Shown piece after piece: positions 50,137-58,360 of a stretch of DNA of 64,000 nucleotides (within the stretch, counting starts at the first letter, position 1; each line of letters opens with the position of its first letter). A program made the translations under genes and the position numbers. A model generated the notes under the pieces. The model had not been told where the DNA came from, searched no databases, and saw nothing but the letters and a program-made list of their open reading frames with translations. The stretch covers positions 124,001 to 188,000 of the forward strand of contig NZ_FNAF01000002.1 in the NCBI RefSeq assembly GCF_900101835.1, in the 5' to 3' direction. Source of the DNA: Peptococcus niger (lineage in GTDB: Bacteria > Bacillota > Peptococcia > Peptococcales > Peptococcaceae).

Positions 50137-50978
50137 CAGAGATTCTTGCCGCCATCAACTTTCCAAAATCCACCTCTATGTACTGGCAGAAAAAGTGGAG
50201 CGAAGAAGATAAAGACCAAGCTTTAAAAGACGAAATCCTGGCCATTCGGCAGGGCCACAAAGACTACGGCTACCGAAGAATCCACCTGGAACTGAAGAAC
50301 CGTGGTTGGGCCGTAAACAAAAAGAAAGTTCAACGACTGGTTCAGGTCATGGGCCTTCAAGTCCGCTCCTACGGCAGGAAATACAAGAAATACAACGCCT
50401 ACAAAGGCGTCGTCAGCAAAATCAAGAAAAATCGAATCAATCGACGCTTTAACACCTGCATCCCCTACCAAAAAATTACCACCGACACCACGGAATTCAA
50501 ATACTAGGTCGAAGATCAAGCAGGGAAACTTCAAACAAAGAAACTATACCTTGATCCATACATGGACATGTACAATCTGGAAATCATCAGCTACGTCCTC
50601 TCCGACCAGCCCAACGGCGTCAACATGCTACGGGGCTTAGAAGAAGCCATCGAACAAAGCAAGGCCTGCCCCTACCGGCGTACCTTCCACTCCGATCGCG
50701 GCTGGAGCTACCAAATGACCGCCTATCAAGCCATGCTGGAAGAACACCGCATCTTCCAGAGCATGTCCAGAAAAGGCAACTGCTACGACAACGCACCCAT
50801 GGAAAACTTTTTCAGTGTCCTGAAAAGAGAAATCTACGACGGCTACGTCTACCGAAGCCGACAAGAACTTGTCCGGACTATCGAAGACTTCATCCGCTAC
50901 TACAACAACGATCGAATCAAAGAAAAGTTAGGAGGCCTGAGTCCAAAGCAATACCGTGAACGAATGACATCCGCATAG
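50085..50978 (+). pseudogene. IS3-type transposase orfB, nonsense-interrupted
   Basis: orfB lies one base back in frame from orfA and shows the HTH_21 region (HKDYGYRRIHLELKNRG), then the DDE core. The first Asp is in ITTDTTEF, the second in TFHSDRGWSYQ, and the Glu in PMENFFSVLKRE. A TAG at 50505 interrupts the core right after TEFKY. The ending YYNNDRIKEKLGGLSPKQY is typical of IS150-like elements. With two nonsense codons in the element, it should not transpose by itself. Confidence 0.87.
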
Positions 50979-51056
50979 AAGGAATGTTATGTAAAACAAA
51001 ATCGAGCAAGGGAATTGCTTACTCGATTAAGTCCAACTTTATGGGGTCATTCTAGC

Positions 51057-51083
51057 AAGCACCTGCCTGCGGTGCTTTTTTTA
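51057..51083 (+). terminator. Terminator at the right island edge
   Basis: AAGCACC and GGTGCTT pair around a TGCCTGC loop, followed by T residues. It has no gene of its own: the IS ends eight bases before it. It probably belonged to the PBP gene before the island entered; see findings. Confidence 0.8.
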
Positions 51084-51156
51084 TGAAAAGAGCTTTGGGT
51101 AAAGGGGCTGCTTATGACCAGGTTAAAAAATATTTATTAAACGGGGTTAACTGAAG

Positions 51157-51196
51157 TTGACAAAGTTACTTAAAAATGCTAAATTAACAGTGTTAA
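51157..51196 (+). promoter_or_regulatory. feo promoter with dyad operator
   Basis: TTGACA (51157) and TAAATT (51180) are spaced by 17 bases. The dyad TTAACA-G-TGTTAA (51184-51196) covers the -10 edge and start point, a repressor position. The palindromic GTTAAC also occurs upstream at 51146. A Fur- or DtxR-type iron repressor is the natural candidate, but the site matches neither consensus closely. The gap 51084-51299 has no gene. Confidence 0.6.
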
Positions 51197-51299
51197 CAAT
51201 AAGCAACTGAAGAGGTCTATTATAGCTACTGTCCAGGTAATAGGTCTTACCCGTTGAATAGTATGAAATAGGCGGCGGCATTGGTTAGGAGGAATGGAT

Positions 51300-51587
51300 A
51301 TGAGTTTCTTGCAAGGTACGGCAGAAGATGCTATTGATGCAACAAGCACTGTCAACCAGGTGGGGATGCGTGTGCCTCTAATGCAAGTTCAACGCGGTGA
51401 AACCGTCCGTGTTGTGAAAATCGGCGGTCGCGATGCGACACGTCGGCATTTGACAGAATTAGGCTTTGTGCCGGATGCTGCAGTAACTGTGGTAACGGAA
51501 AGCAACGGCAACTTAATCTGTGAAGTGAAGGGCGTACGAATCGGTCTGGATACGGAGCTAGCAAAGCGGATTACAGTTATTGTATAG
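51300..51587 (+). CDS. feoA: Ferrous iron transport protein FeoA (first)
   Basis: FeoA is a small SH3-like protein that assists FeoB. The 95-residue product has a roughly 25-residue N-terminal extension before the domain (MQVQRGETVRVVKIGGRDAT, then LTELGFVPDAAVTVV, ending LDTELAKRITV). The start at 51300 has AGGAGG seven bases upstream; an ATG six bases earlier is too close to that SD. It is followed eight to seventeen bases later by a second feoA and then feoB. Confidence 0.9.
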   Translation: MSFLQGTAEDAIDATSTVNQVGMRVPLMQVQRGETVRVVKIGGRDATRRHLTELGFVPDAAVTVVTESNGNLICEVKGVRIGLDTELAKRITVIV

Positions 51588-51604
51588 GAAAAGGAGTGAG
51601 GACT

Positions 51605-51838
51605 GTGGGAGAATCCCGCACCTTAAAAGATTTACAGCCGGGTGAACAAGTGGTCATTACAAAAATTGTCGGCGAAGGCGCTGTGCGCCGGCGGCTGATG
51701 GATATGGGCTTGACCCGGGGAACGCAGGTTTACGTGCGAAAGGTAGCGCCTCTAGGCGATCCGATTGAAGTAACGGTGCGTGGCTATGAACTGTCATTGC
51801 GCAAGGGCGAAGCCGAGCATGTGGAGGTCGACGGTTAA
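51605..51838 (+). CDS. feoA: Ferrous iron transport protein FeoA (second)
   Basis: This is a second SH3-like FeoA of 77 residues: LQPGEQVVITKIVGEGAVRR, then LMDMGLTRGTQVYVRKVAPL, and YELSLRKGEAEHVEV. The GTG at 51605 is eight bases after AAGGAG; an in-frame GTG at 51596 overlaps that site. Tandem feoA-feoA-feoB is frequent in Clostridia. The two FeoA proteins share only the fold-level pattern, so they are unlikely to be a recent duplication. Confidence 0.9.
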   Translation: MGESRTLKDLQPGEQVVITKIVGEGAVRRRLMDMGLTRGTQVYVRKVAPLGDPIEVTVRGYELSLRKGEAEHVEVDG

Positions 51839-51917
51839 AAAGTCGACCTTTTATAATCCATAAAAATTAGCTAATGCTTATTGGATTAAGTGTGAACAGA
51901 AAAAAGGAGGGTATATT

Positions 51918-53930
51918 TTGTTGAAAATCGCTTTAGCCGGGAACCCGAACAGCGGGAAGACCAGCTTATTCAATGCCTTGACCGGCGCTAAGCAACACGT
52001 CGGGAACTGGCCGGGGGTTACTGTTGAACAAAAAACCGGTCAATTAAAACGTCATCATGATGTGGAAGTGGTGGACTTACCGGGTATTTATTCCTTATCC
52101 CCCTATTCCCCGGAAGAAATTATTTCACGAAATTATATTATTAACGATCATCCTGATGTCTTGGTGAATATTATTGATGCCACCAACTTGGAGCGAAACT
52201 TATATCTGACGACTCAATTGTTAGAAACCGGGGCACCTTGCGTCTTGGCCTTGAACATGATGGACTTGGTGCAAAAACGGGGCATTAACATTGACCCGAA
52301 AAAACTGTCCCAGGCTTTCGGCGGGGTACCGGTTGTAGAAATTTCCGCCTTGGAAAATACTGGTATTGACAAGCTGATTGAAACGGTTTTGAAGGTGGCT
52401 AAAAAAGAAGACTACCGCGACCGGTCCTTTGCTTATACGCCGGAAATTGAAAAAGCCTTGAAGTCTATTGAGGACATTGCAGGCCTGGAAGGTCCCTCGG
52501 CACGCTACTATGCCATTAAATTCTTTGAAAATGACGAACGGATTGACCAGGAATATCCTTTAGCTCCGGCCGTTCGTGATGAGATTAGAAGCTTGGTAGA
52601 AGCCTTGGAAGATGCTGAAGACAATGACGCGGAAACCCTGATTTCCAATGGGCGTTATGAATACATTGGCAACTTTATCCACGGCATTATGGAGCGGCCT
52701 CATCAAAAGGATAAGCTCAGCAATTCGGATAAAATCGACGCCATCGTTACCAACCGGATTTTGGCTTTGCCGATTTTCGCTTTGGTTATCTATGCTATTT
52801 ATTTTGTTTCCATTCAAACCATCGGTGGCTGGTCTCAGGACTGGGTTGGTGACGCTTTCGGTGCTTTAGGCGAATGGGTCAACGGCCAATTAACCGCCCT
52901 GGGCGTTCATAAACAGTTGGTTGGCCTTATCTGCGATGGGATCATCGGCGGTGTCGGCGCAGTGCTCACCTTCGTGCCCCAGCTCATGATCTTGTACTTC
53001 TTCCTGTCCTTCTTGGAAGGCTGTGGCTACATGAGCCGGATTGCCTTTATCATGGACCGGATTTTCCGCCGCTTCGGCCTTTCCGGGAAATCCTTCATTC
53101 CCTTCTTGATGGCCACCGGTTGCGGTGTACCGGCCATCATGAGTACCCGGACCATTGAAAATGAACGGGATCGTCGCATGACCATCATGGTAACGACCTT
53201 CATGCCCTGTGGGGCCAAACTGCCGGTTATTGCTCTTTTTGCCGGGGCCCTTTTCCCGGACAATTCTTTCATCGCACCGGGCTGCTATTTCTTGGGTATT
53301 TTCTCCATCATCCTCAGTTGCCTGGTCTTGAAGGTAACCGCGCTCTTTAAAGGCGAACCGGCCCCCTTTATCATTGAATTGCCGGAATACCGCCTACCGA
53401 AATTCACCAACCTCATCTTCATGATGTGGGAAAAAGCGAAAGTCTTTGTTTATAAAGCCGGGACGATTATCTTCGTCTGCGTTATTGTCATTTGGTTCTT
53501 GGCCAACTACAACTTCCACCTGGAAACGGTCAGCACCGACCATTCCATCTTGGCAGCCCTGGGCGGTTTTGTGGCACCGATTTTTGCCCCCCTCGGCTGG
53601 GGAACCTGGCAGGCAGCGGCCGGCGCTGTTTCCGGCTTGGTGGCGAAAGAAAACCTCGTGTCAACCTTAGGGGTCCTCTTTAGCCACATTGACGAAGCTG
53701 ACGAAACGTCTGCGCCGCTTTTGCAACAAGTTGCCATGCATTTCACACCGGCAGCCGGTTTGAGCTACTTGGTCTTTAACCTTTTATGCGCCCCCTGCTT
53801 TGCTGCCATTGGGGCCATTAAACGGGAGATGATGAGTGGCAAGTGGACCCTGATCGCCATTACCTATCAAACCGTCTTTGCCTATATTATTGCCCTCTTG
53901 ATTTATCAGATCGGTCGCTTCTTCCTGTAG
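51918..53930 (+). CDS. feoB: Ferrous iron transporter FeoB
   Basis: FeoB imports Fe(II) and has an N-terminal G domain. G1 is GNPNSGKT (8-15), G3 DLPG (53-56) and G4 NMMD (113-116). The helical GDI-like domain extends to about 260. About eight membrane helices follow, with the two Gate motifs around [19 protein letters not shown] and, near the C-terminus, [17 protein letters not shown]. The 670-residue length is normal. Start is TTG (51918 or the adjacent TTG at 51921) with AAAGGAGGG upstream. It is part of the feoA-feoA-feoB-Cys-protein operon. Confidence 0.95.
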   Translation: MLKIALAGNPNSGKTSLFNALTGAKQHVGNWPGVTVEQKTGQLKRHHDVEVVDLPGIYSLSPYSPEEIISRNYIINDHPDVLVNIIDATNLERNLYLTTQLLETGAPCVLALNMMDLVQKRGINIDPKKLSQAFGGVPVVEISALENTGIDKLIETVLKVAKKEDYRDRSFAYTPEIEKALKSIEDIAGLEGPSARYYAIKFFENDERIDQEYPLAPAVRDEIRSLVEALEDAEDNDAETLISNGRYEYIGNFIHGIMERPHQKDKLSNSDKIDAIVTNRILALPIFALVIYAIYFVSIQTIGGWSQDWVGDAFGALGEWVNGQLTALGVHKQLVGLICDGIIGGVGAVLTFVPQLMILYFFLSFLEGCGYMSRIAFIMDRIFRRFGLSGKSFIPFLMATGCGVPAIMSTRTIENERDRRMTIMVTTFMPCGAKLPVIALFAGALFPDNSFIAPGCYFLGIFSIILSCLVLKVTALFKGEPAPFIIELPEYRLPKFTNLIFMMWEKAKVFVYKAGTIIFVCVIVIWFLANYNFHLETVSTDHSILAALGGFVAPIFAPLGWGTWQAAAGAVSGLVAKENLVSTLGVLFSHIDEADETSAPLLQQVAMHFTPAAGLSYLVFNLLCAPCFAAIGAIKREMMSGKWTLIAITYQTVFAYIIALLIYQIGRFFL

Positions 53931-53959
53931 ACCGCTGATCTTGTAAAGGAGATGTCACT

Positions 53960-54133
53960 ATGTTTGCTGCAACAGCGCCAACGGTTATTACCTTACTTAT
54001 CTTGTTGGCTGCAGTCGGCGGGGTCTTGTATAAAATGAAACGCTCCGGTAAAGGCAGCTGTGGCTGTTCTTCCGGATGCTCCGGCTGTGGCGGCAGTTGC
54101 TCTACCCATCAAACGCCTAAAAAAGAAAAATAA
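53960..54133 (+). CDS. FeoB-associated Cys-rich membrane protein
   Basis: This 57-residue protein has a single N-terminal membrane helix (about 8-25) and a Cys/Gly/Ser-rich tail (KGSCGCSSGC then SGCGGSC), ending in a basic stretch. It matches the small FeoB-associated Cys-rich family, whose role may be iron hand-off or holding the FeoB assembly. AAAGGAGATG precedes the ATG by eight bases. It lies 29 bases after feoB and is followed by the operon terminator. Confidence 0.88.
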   Translation: MFAATAPTVITLLILLAAVGGVLYKMKRSGKGSCGCSSGCSGCGGSCSTHQTPKKEK

Positions 54134-54156
54134 ATTTCTGCATCACTTTCTCCTAC

Positions 54157-54189
54157 TAGGCCGGTGCTTTGGCACTGGCCTAATTTTTA
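54157..54189 (+). terminator. Terminator of the feo operon
   Basis: TAGGCCGGTGC and GCACTGGCCTA pair around TTTG, followed by ATTTTTATTT. Confidence 0.9.
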
Positions 54190-54275
54190 TTTAAAAAAGT
54201 CAAGTTGTTATAAATTTTTGCTTGTCATCCGGCCTTAATATGGTATGCTTAGAAAAAAAGTAAAGGTGGGATACG

Positions 54276-54527
54276 GTGAAAAAAACGGTTTCAATTTTTT
54301 TAATACTAACGCTTTTCTTGCCTGCTGCAGCTTGTGGGCAAGTGGATGCCTTACAGGCACAATACGAGCGCAACCGTGCACAGAGCCACCGGGAAGACGT
54401 TTTGCGTGAACAGCGCAACGATCAGGGGGAGGCTACAGACACAAAAGAGGTGGTTAAGCAGCCCTGGCAGGTGGTAGAAGAATCCTCAAGCGGTTCGCAG
54501 GGGACAGACACACAAGCGCCGACATGA
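54276..54527 (+). CDS. Small lipoprotein
   Basis: This 83-residue product has a lipoprotein signal (MKKTVSIFLILTLFLPAAAC, with C20 in the lipobox) and a short hydrophilic mature part rich in Glu, Gln, Arg, Ser and Thr. No fold is recognised. Start is GTG with AAAGGTGGGAT upstream; a TATGGTATGCT promoter-like -10 lies near 54239. It stands alone, closed by a perfect terminator. Confidence 0.7.
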   Translation: MKKTVSIFLILTLFLPAAACGQVDALQAQYERNRAQSHREDVLREQRNDQGEATDTKEVVKQPWQVVEESSSGSQGTDTQAPT

Positions 54528-54535
54528 GCCCAGGA

Positions 54536-54573
54536 AAAAGGCACTAAGGGAATTCCCTTAGTGCCTTTTTTTA
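54536..54573. terminator. Bidirectional terminator
   Basis: AAAAAGGCACTAAGGGAATT is the left half of a perfect palindrome with A and T runs at its ends. It serves the lipoprotein gene (plus). The last codons of the three-gene micro-membrane operon (minus) lie within its right half. Confidence 0.9.
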
Positions 54574-54719
54574 TACTGGCGCACATAGCGCCGCAACATA
54601 ATATAGACCAGGACCAAGACGAGAATCAGCCCTACATATATTTGCAGGTACCAAACGGTATAAAACATCCAAAAGCTGTCAATTAAGTTGTGAAAGCTGC
54701 ACATCAAGTTATACATCAT
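54558..54719 (-). CDS. Micro membrane protein C (53 residues)
   Basis: This third gene of the minus-strand trio encodes a 53-residue protein. It starts MMYNLMCSFHNLID, has an aromatic segment FWMFYTVWYLQIYV followed by LILVLVLVYIML as membrane helix (about 15-42), and ends in a basic tail RRYVRQYKKRH. AAAGGAAGG lies about eight bases before the first ATG. It overlaps the preceding gene by 11 bases (ATGATGTATAA). I know no family for it. The stop codon lies inside the terminator stem. Confidence 0.6.
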   Translation of the reverse strand: MMYNLMCSFHNLIDSFWMFYTVWYLQIYVGLILVLVLVYIMLRRYVRQYKKRH

Positions 54720-54846
54720 TCGTCGTCCTTCCTTTCACGGCCCGCCAGACACGGAAGAGCGTAAAAAGGCTAAAAATCAAAAGCGGCAGTAAAGCAAAGA
54801 AGCCGGTGTAAAACAGTACGATAAAGACATAGGGGACAGTTTCCAT
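54709..54846 (-). CDS. Micro membrane protein B (45 residues)
   Basis: This second gene of the trio encodes METVPYVFIVLFYTGFFALL, continuing through PLLIFSLFTLF (one long membrane helix, about 5-31), and ending RVWRAVKGRTTNDV, a basic cytosolic tail. A strong AAGGAGG lies six bases before the ATG. The strong SD, the coupled overlap with the next gene and the amphipathic design argue for a real gene despite its size. Function is unknown. Confidence 0.62.
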   Translation of the reverse strand: METVPYVFIVLFYTGFFALLPLLIFSLFTLFRVWRAVKGRTTNDV

Positions 54847-54865
54847 GATATCCTCCTTGACGCCA

Positions 54866-54997
54866 TCAACCTTGGTGGTCTGTTTTGGATTGCTTTAAAT
54901 ATTGTAGCTGTTTTAATTCACGCCAGATCAGAGCGTTTAACGCGATAACAAGGCAACAAAGGGCAGGTCCTATGCAGGTGCGCAAGATATCATCCAT
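54866..54997 (-). CDS. Micro membrane protein A (43 residues)
   Basis: This first gene of the trio encodes a 43-residue protein. It begins MDDILRTCIGPALCCLVIAL, so the membrane helix is about residues 5-25, and continues NALIWRELKQLQYLKQSK as a basic amphipathic helix. AAAGGCGGT lies eight bases before the ATG. It is divergent from the secreted protein gene at 55118 across a palindromic promoter region. No family recognised. Confidence 0.58.
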   Translation of the reverse strand: MDDILRTCIGPALCCLVIALNALIWRELKQLQYLKQSKTDHQG

Positions 54998-55026
54998 CGT
55001 TTAACACCGCCTTTATTAGAAAGCTA

Positions 55027-55067
55027 TTGACAATTAGGGGCATAGTGTTTACTATATAACATATAGT
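55027..55067 (+). promoter_or_regulatory. Divergent promoter with perfect palindrome
   Basis: On the plus strand TTGACA (55027) and TACTAT (55050) are spaced by 17 bases. The palindrome ACTATAT-AAC-ATATAGT (55051-55067) begins inside the -10 and covers the start point. The same palindrome gives a TATAGT -10 on the minus strand for the micro-membrane trio. One regulator bound here would control both directions. Confidence 0.65.
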
Positions 55068-55117
55068 TGATTTGTCTTACTGTTATGTTATACCCGGAAA
55101 GAGAAGGAGGAAAACAG

Positions 55118-55882
55118 ATGTTTAAGAAAACAATGGTCGTTTTGTTAAGTTTATGTCTGATGATATTGCCGCTTGCGCCTATTTACGCATATGAAAATGA
55201 TACTCAACAAGCCAAGTTTTTCACATTACAGTCGTATACCCCCTTCAATGTGGCGCTTCCCGAACCGGATATTACTGTTTCAATCTTGCCTGGCAATCAG
55301 TTAAAAGTGGATTTTGATTTAACTGGGGACCAATCCGGTAAAACACGTGTTTTTGATGTTTTTGTCAATCCGAAATCGGCAACATTTGATGTACAGGAAA
55401 TAGCTGTTCCGGAAGGTATGCTACAGGACTATCATACGATGCTTCAAAAAGAAAAATTATCCGGTGGGATTGAACTGATGGCTGCTCATGATTTTACACG
55501 CGGTATGTCAATGCAGACGCTTGATCCTGCTCCCAGAAATGAAGTATTAGCAACGACCTATTTTTATTTAAGCTGGAATCGCAACGGAAATGATACTATT
55601 GCAAGTGCGTCTCAGCATCCCAATAAACATACTAAGTGGGGGACAACATGGTATGCTAATGGTTACAGTATTTCGCCGGCGCCCGGTATTGCAACAGGAC
55701 GGCGCTGCCTGTCGAATTATTATAATTATGACTTTGCCTCAGACAATAAAAGAACTGATGTGACCCATTCGATGACGATTCAAGGGCTGTCAAACGGTGT
55801 GTTGGATTGTCATGGGACGCAAATTCAATCAGGTGATTGGAGCGTCTTCTTACATTATCGGATCGCCTGCAATTTGGCTTAA
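55118..55882 (+). CDS. Secreted protein, unknown function
   Basis: This 254-residue exported protein has a signal peptide (1-24, MFKKTMVVLLSLCLMILPLA ending IYAY). No anchor is seen. The first half looks beta-rich (PDITVSILPGNQLKVDFDLT). The second half has an aromatic/Asn-rich region (TTYFYLSWNRNGNDTIASAS) and two late Cys (LDCHGTQ and RIACNLA) that could form a disulfide. I recognise no family. The ATG at 55118 has GAAGGAGGAAAA upstream; the frame upstream of that overlaps the promoter and is rejected. It is followed by a strong terminator. Confidence 0.72.
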   Translation: MFKKTMVVLLSLCLMILPLAPIYAYENDTQQAKFFTLQSYTPFNVALPEPDITVSILPGNQLKVDFDLTGDQSGKTRVFDVFVNPKSATFDVQEIAVPEGMLQDYHTMLQKEKLSGGIELMAAHDFTRGMSMQTLDPAPRNEVLATTYFYLSWNRNGNDTIASASQHPNKHTKWGTTWYANGYSISPAPGIATGRRCLSNYYNYDFASDNKRTDVTHSMTIQGLSNGVLDCHGTQIQSGDWSVFLHYRIACNLA

Positions 55883-55950
55883 CGTGTTCAATGAGATAGG
55901 GGCCTAAATGCTGCCGCTTGACGGGTTTCGTTAACAAAATTGTAGGCATT

Positions 55951-55994
55951 AAAACACCGCCGCATTCACGTTTATGAATGCGGCGGTGTTTTTT
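55951..55994. terminator. Bidirectional terminator
   Basis: AAAACACCGCCGCATTC and GAATGCGGCGGTGTTTT pair around an eight-base loop, with T-run. It serves both the secreted protein gene (plus) and the D-aspartate-ligase-like gene (minus). Confidence 0.92.
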
Positions 55995-56011
55995 TATGGG
56001 CGAATTTTGTG

Positions 56012-57232
56012 CTAGGTCAGCATGCGTTTCCGCTGGCCATGATAAAAACGGTTGATCATAAGCCGACGGTAGAGGCCCAGATCTTTATCGTAAAGGAGGG
56101 TGTTGCTGACCCGGCCTTCGTTAATCAGCCGGCGAATACGGGGCAATTCATCTTCCGGGGCGTAATCTAAGAAGAAGTCCACCGGCACATGCAGCCAAAG
56201 GGTGGGGTTGTTATGGTAGTGGGGAGTTTCCAAGTGAATGTCTTCCACCCGGTCCCGGACCAGCCAGGTGGCCAGGTTACAGCCACTGGCGGTGGTGAAG
56301 TAACTGGACCGGCCTTGACGAATATTGATTTCAAAGACTTTATACTGTCCGTCACGGGCATCGTATTTTAAGTCAAAGTTGGCAAAGCCAATAAAGCCAA
56401 TGGCTTCCAAAAAGCGCTGGTAGGTCTTGTAGAGGTCGTCATTGCCTTCCTGGAGGATGGCGTTGTAATTGCCCACCCCGGCAGGGGTGTGGTCCTCTAA
56501 AAGGCAGTGCCCCAGGCACATCATCTGGACCTTGCCCTGGTCGTTGGAGTAGCTGTTTAAAACGTACATGGCGTCATCACCGCCGGGGATGAAGTCCTGG
56601 ATGATGAGCTTATCGGTATAGCCGGCGGCGTAAGACTTGTGGACCAGGTCCTGCAATTCTTCCGGGCTGTCCACTTTGAAGGCTTTTTTCTTACCGGGGA
56701 AGTCAATTTCCAGCCATTCAATTGAATTGCTCGCTTTCAAAGCCACCGGGAAATCAAAGGGCAAGTCCAGGTCATCCTGGCTTTCAGCGGTGACGATATG
56801 GGTGGCCGGGTAGGGGAGGCCGTAGCGGTCACACATGTCGTAGAAATCTGCCTTGTTTTCCAGTTGGAGCTTTAAGGCGTGGTCAATATAGGGAATCACA
56901 AAACGTTTGGAGAGCTCTTCCTTGTGTTCGCAAACCAGTTCGGTATACCGGTCGCCGCAGGCAATTAACAAAAGCGCATCGTAGTAGCCCTTGTACAGGG
57001 AGGCCACGTCATCCAGGGTGCTCAAAAAGGTGGGGGCCTTGTCAAAATCCGGATGGGTGTGCACTTCTACGATGCGACTTTTGCGGGTTTCCAGAAGGGG
57101 AAACTTGCCCAGGGCAAGCGATTTGATCCCGTATGCTTCATGAAAAGCCCGTGCCATGCCATAGCAATTGGCGTCGGTCCCTAAGAGAACCGGTAAAAAA
57201 CGAGTATCGGAATTTTTAATGGTACGGTTCAT
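56012..57232 (-). CDS. ATP-grasp ligase, D-aspartate ligase (Aslfm)-like
   Basis: This 406-residue cytosolic ATP-grasp enzyme begins MNRTIKNSDTRFLPVLLGTD and shows ANCYGMARAFHEAYG, LIACGDRYTELVCEHKEEL and FYDMCDRYGLPYPATH, a pattern close to Enterococcus faecium Aslfm. The ATP-grasp core contains FPVALKASNS, the LIIQDFIPGGDD loop and the metal-binding FEINIRQGRSS. Aslfm adds D-Asp to the lysine side chain of the peptidoglycan precursor. Alanine racemase and amino-acid transport genes nearby support a wall role. The ATG at 57232 has AAAGGACTG upstream; an earlier frame start at 57295 lacks one. Confidence 0.8.
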   Translation of the reverse strand: MNRTIKNSDTRFLPVLLGTDANCYGMARAFHEAYGIKSLALGKFPLLETRKSRIVEVHTHPDFDKAPTFLSTLDDVASLYKGYYDALLLIACGDRYTELVCEHKEELSKRFVIPYIDHALKLQLENKADFYDMCDRYGLPYPATHIVTAESQDDLDLPFDFPVALKASNSIEWLEIDFPGKKKAFKVDSPEELQDLVHKSYAAGYTDKLIIQDFIPGGDDAMYVLNSYSNDQGKVQMMCLGHCLLEDHTPAGVGNYNAILQEGNDDLYKTYQRFLEAIGFIGFANFDLKYDARDGQYKVFEINIRQGRSSYFTTASGCNLATWLVRDRVEDIHLETPHYHNNPTLWLHVPVDFFLDYAPEDELPRIRRLINEGRVSNTLLYDKDLGLYRRLMINRFYHGQRKRMLT

Positions 57233-57297
57233 AGACAGTCCTTTCTTGATGCAGGGTTTGAATCCAGTATACACGCTTTCAAGGAGGACGTCCACGT

Positions 57298-58218
57298 TTA
57301 CGGTTCGGTTTTATACTTAAGGTGTTTCAGGCCTTTGATGGGGAAATGGTGGACCGATTGGGCCAGGTAGGGCAGGAGGACGGCGCTTAGGATAAGAACC
57401 AGCCCGGTATAGCCCTGTAGGCTCAGCCGTTCCTGTAAAAAGACAGCGGCCAGGATGGCGGCAAAGAAGGGGTTGAGGCCACAGAAAAGACCGGCGCGTT
57501 CGGCGCTGACGTACCGTTGGGCAAGGGGCTGGAGGGTAAAGCCGAAGCCTGTGCAAACGATGATCAGGAAGGCCAGGCACAGCCATACTTCTTGTCCGAC
57601 GGGAAGGGAAAATCCGCCGGTCACCGGGGTGCTGACCAGGGCCAAGGCCCCTAAAACGCCGATTTGGATAATGCCCATCGGTACCACATCGTCCGCGTTT
57701 TCCTTAGCAAAGCGGTCGGTTAGAATGATCACAGTGGTGTATAAAAAGGCAGCCGTCAAAGCATGGGCGTCTTCGGCGCTGATGTAAAAGCCCTTGCCGC
57801 TGAGGGTGAGGCAGCCGACGCCGACAAAGGCGATGACTGAGGAAAAAATGCTTTGGGTGCGGGGTAGCCGGCGTGCCAAGATGGCAATGACCAAGGGGGT
57901 CCAAATGATGGCCGTATTTTCCAACAAGGCCACGTTGGTGGCGGCAGATGCTTTGAGGGACCACATTTCAAAAGTCATGGTGGCAAAAAAACCGGTACCT
58001 AAAATAGCGCCGTGTAGCCAGGCTTTCGCTGAAGCCTGGCGCAGCTGGCGGTGAAAAATGACTGCAATAATGATAAAGGCCGGCACAAACCGCCAGGCCA
58101 GCAAATTCATCGGGGAGAGGCTGGCCAGGGCTATTTTGCTGAACATCATCGCACTGGCACGGCAAATAATGACAAAGGCCAATAATAACTCCGCCTGTTT
58201 GTGGGCCATTTTCTTCAT
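57298..58218 (-). CDS. EamA/DMT-family transporter
   Basis: This 306-residue protein has ten membrane helices in two EamA repeats (about 8-140 and 155-295), typical of drug/metabolite exporters of the RhaT/YdcZ type. Family blocks include SPMNLLAWRFVPAF and the second-repeat TLQPLAQRYVSAERAGLFCG. The substrate is not predictable; amino acids are common. GAAAGGAATG precedes the ATG. It is divergent from a LysR regulator 142 bases away, which may control it, and lies 65 bases upstream of the ATP-grasp gene, so both may be one unit. Confidence 0.88.
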   Translation of the reverse strand: MKKMAHKQAELLLAFVIICRASAMMFSKIALASLSPMNLLAWRFVPAFIIIAVIFHRQLRQASAKAWLHGAILGTGFFATMTFEMWSLKASAATNVALLENTAIIWTPLVIAILARRLPRTQSIFSSVIAFVGVGCLTLSGKGFYISAEDAHALTAAFLYTTVIILTDRFAKENADDVVPMGIIQIGVLGALALVSTPVTGGFSLPVGQEVWLCLAFLIIVCTGFGFTLQPLAQRYVSAERAGLFCGLNPFFAAILAAVFLQERLSLQGYTGLVLILSAVLLPYLAQSVHHFPIKGLKHLKYKTEP

Positions 58219-58360
58219 TCCTTTCTGACAGGACAGCGGCCGAGGTGTCCATGGTGGGTGGTCGTGTCCTTCACTTTTGACATTATTTTAACAGGCGAGT
58301 ATAATTGCGTAAAGCGACACTAAATCAACAATAAGATGACAAAACATCAAGGAGAAAAAC

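Larger units (their letters stand above)
49504..51049 (+). mobile_element. Decayed IS3-family (IS150-type) insertion sequence
   Basis: The element is 1,546 bases with imperfect terminal repeats TGACCCCCAAAAGTTGGAC (left) and TGACCCCATAAAGTTGGAC (right, complement). It carries orfA and orfB in the -1 relation expected of the family; both are interrupted by stop codons. The left end contains the hairpin also found as 52-bp palindromes at 36333 and 39663. No target duplication is visible at its immediate ends. Confidence 0.88.
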
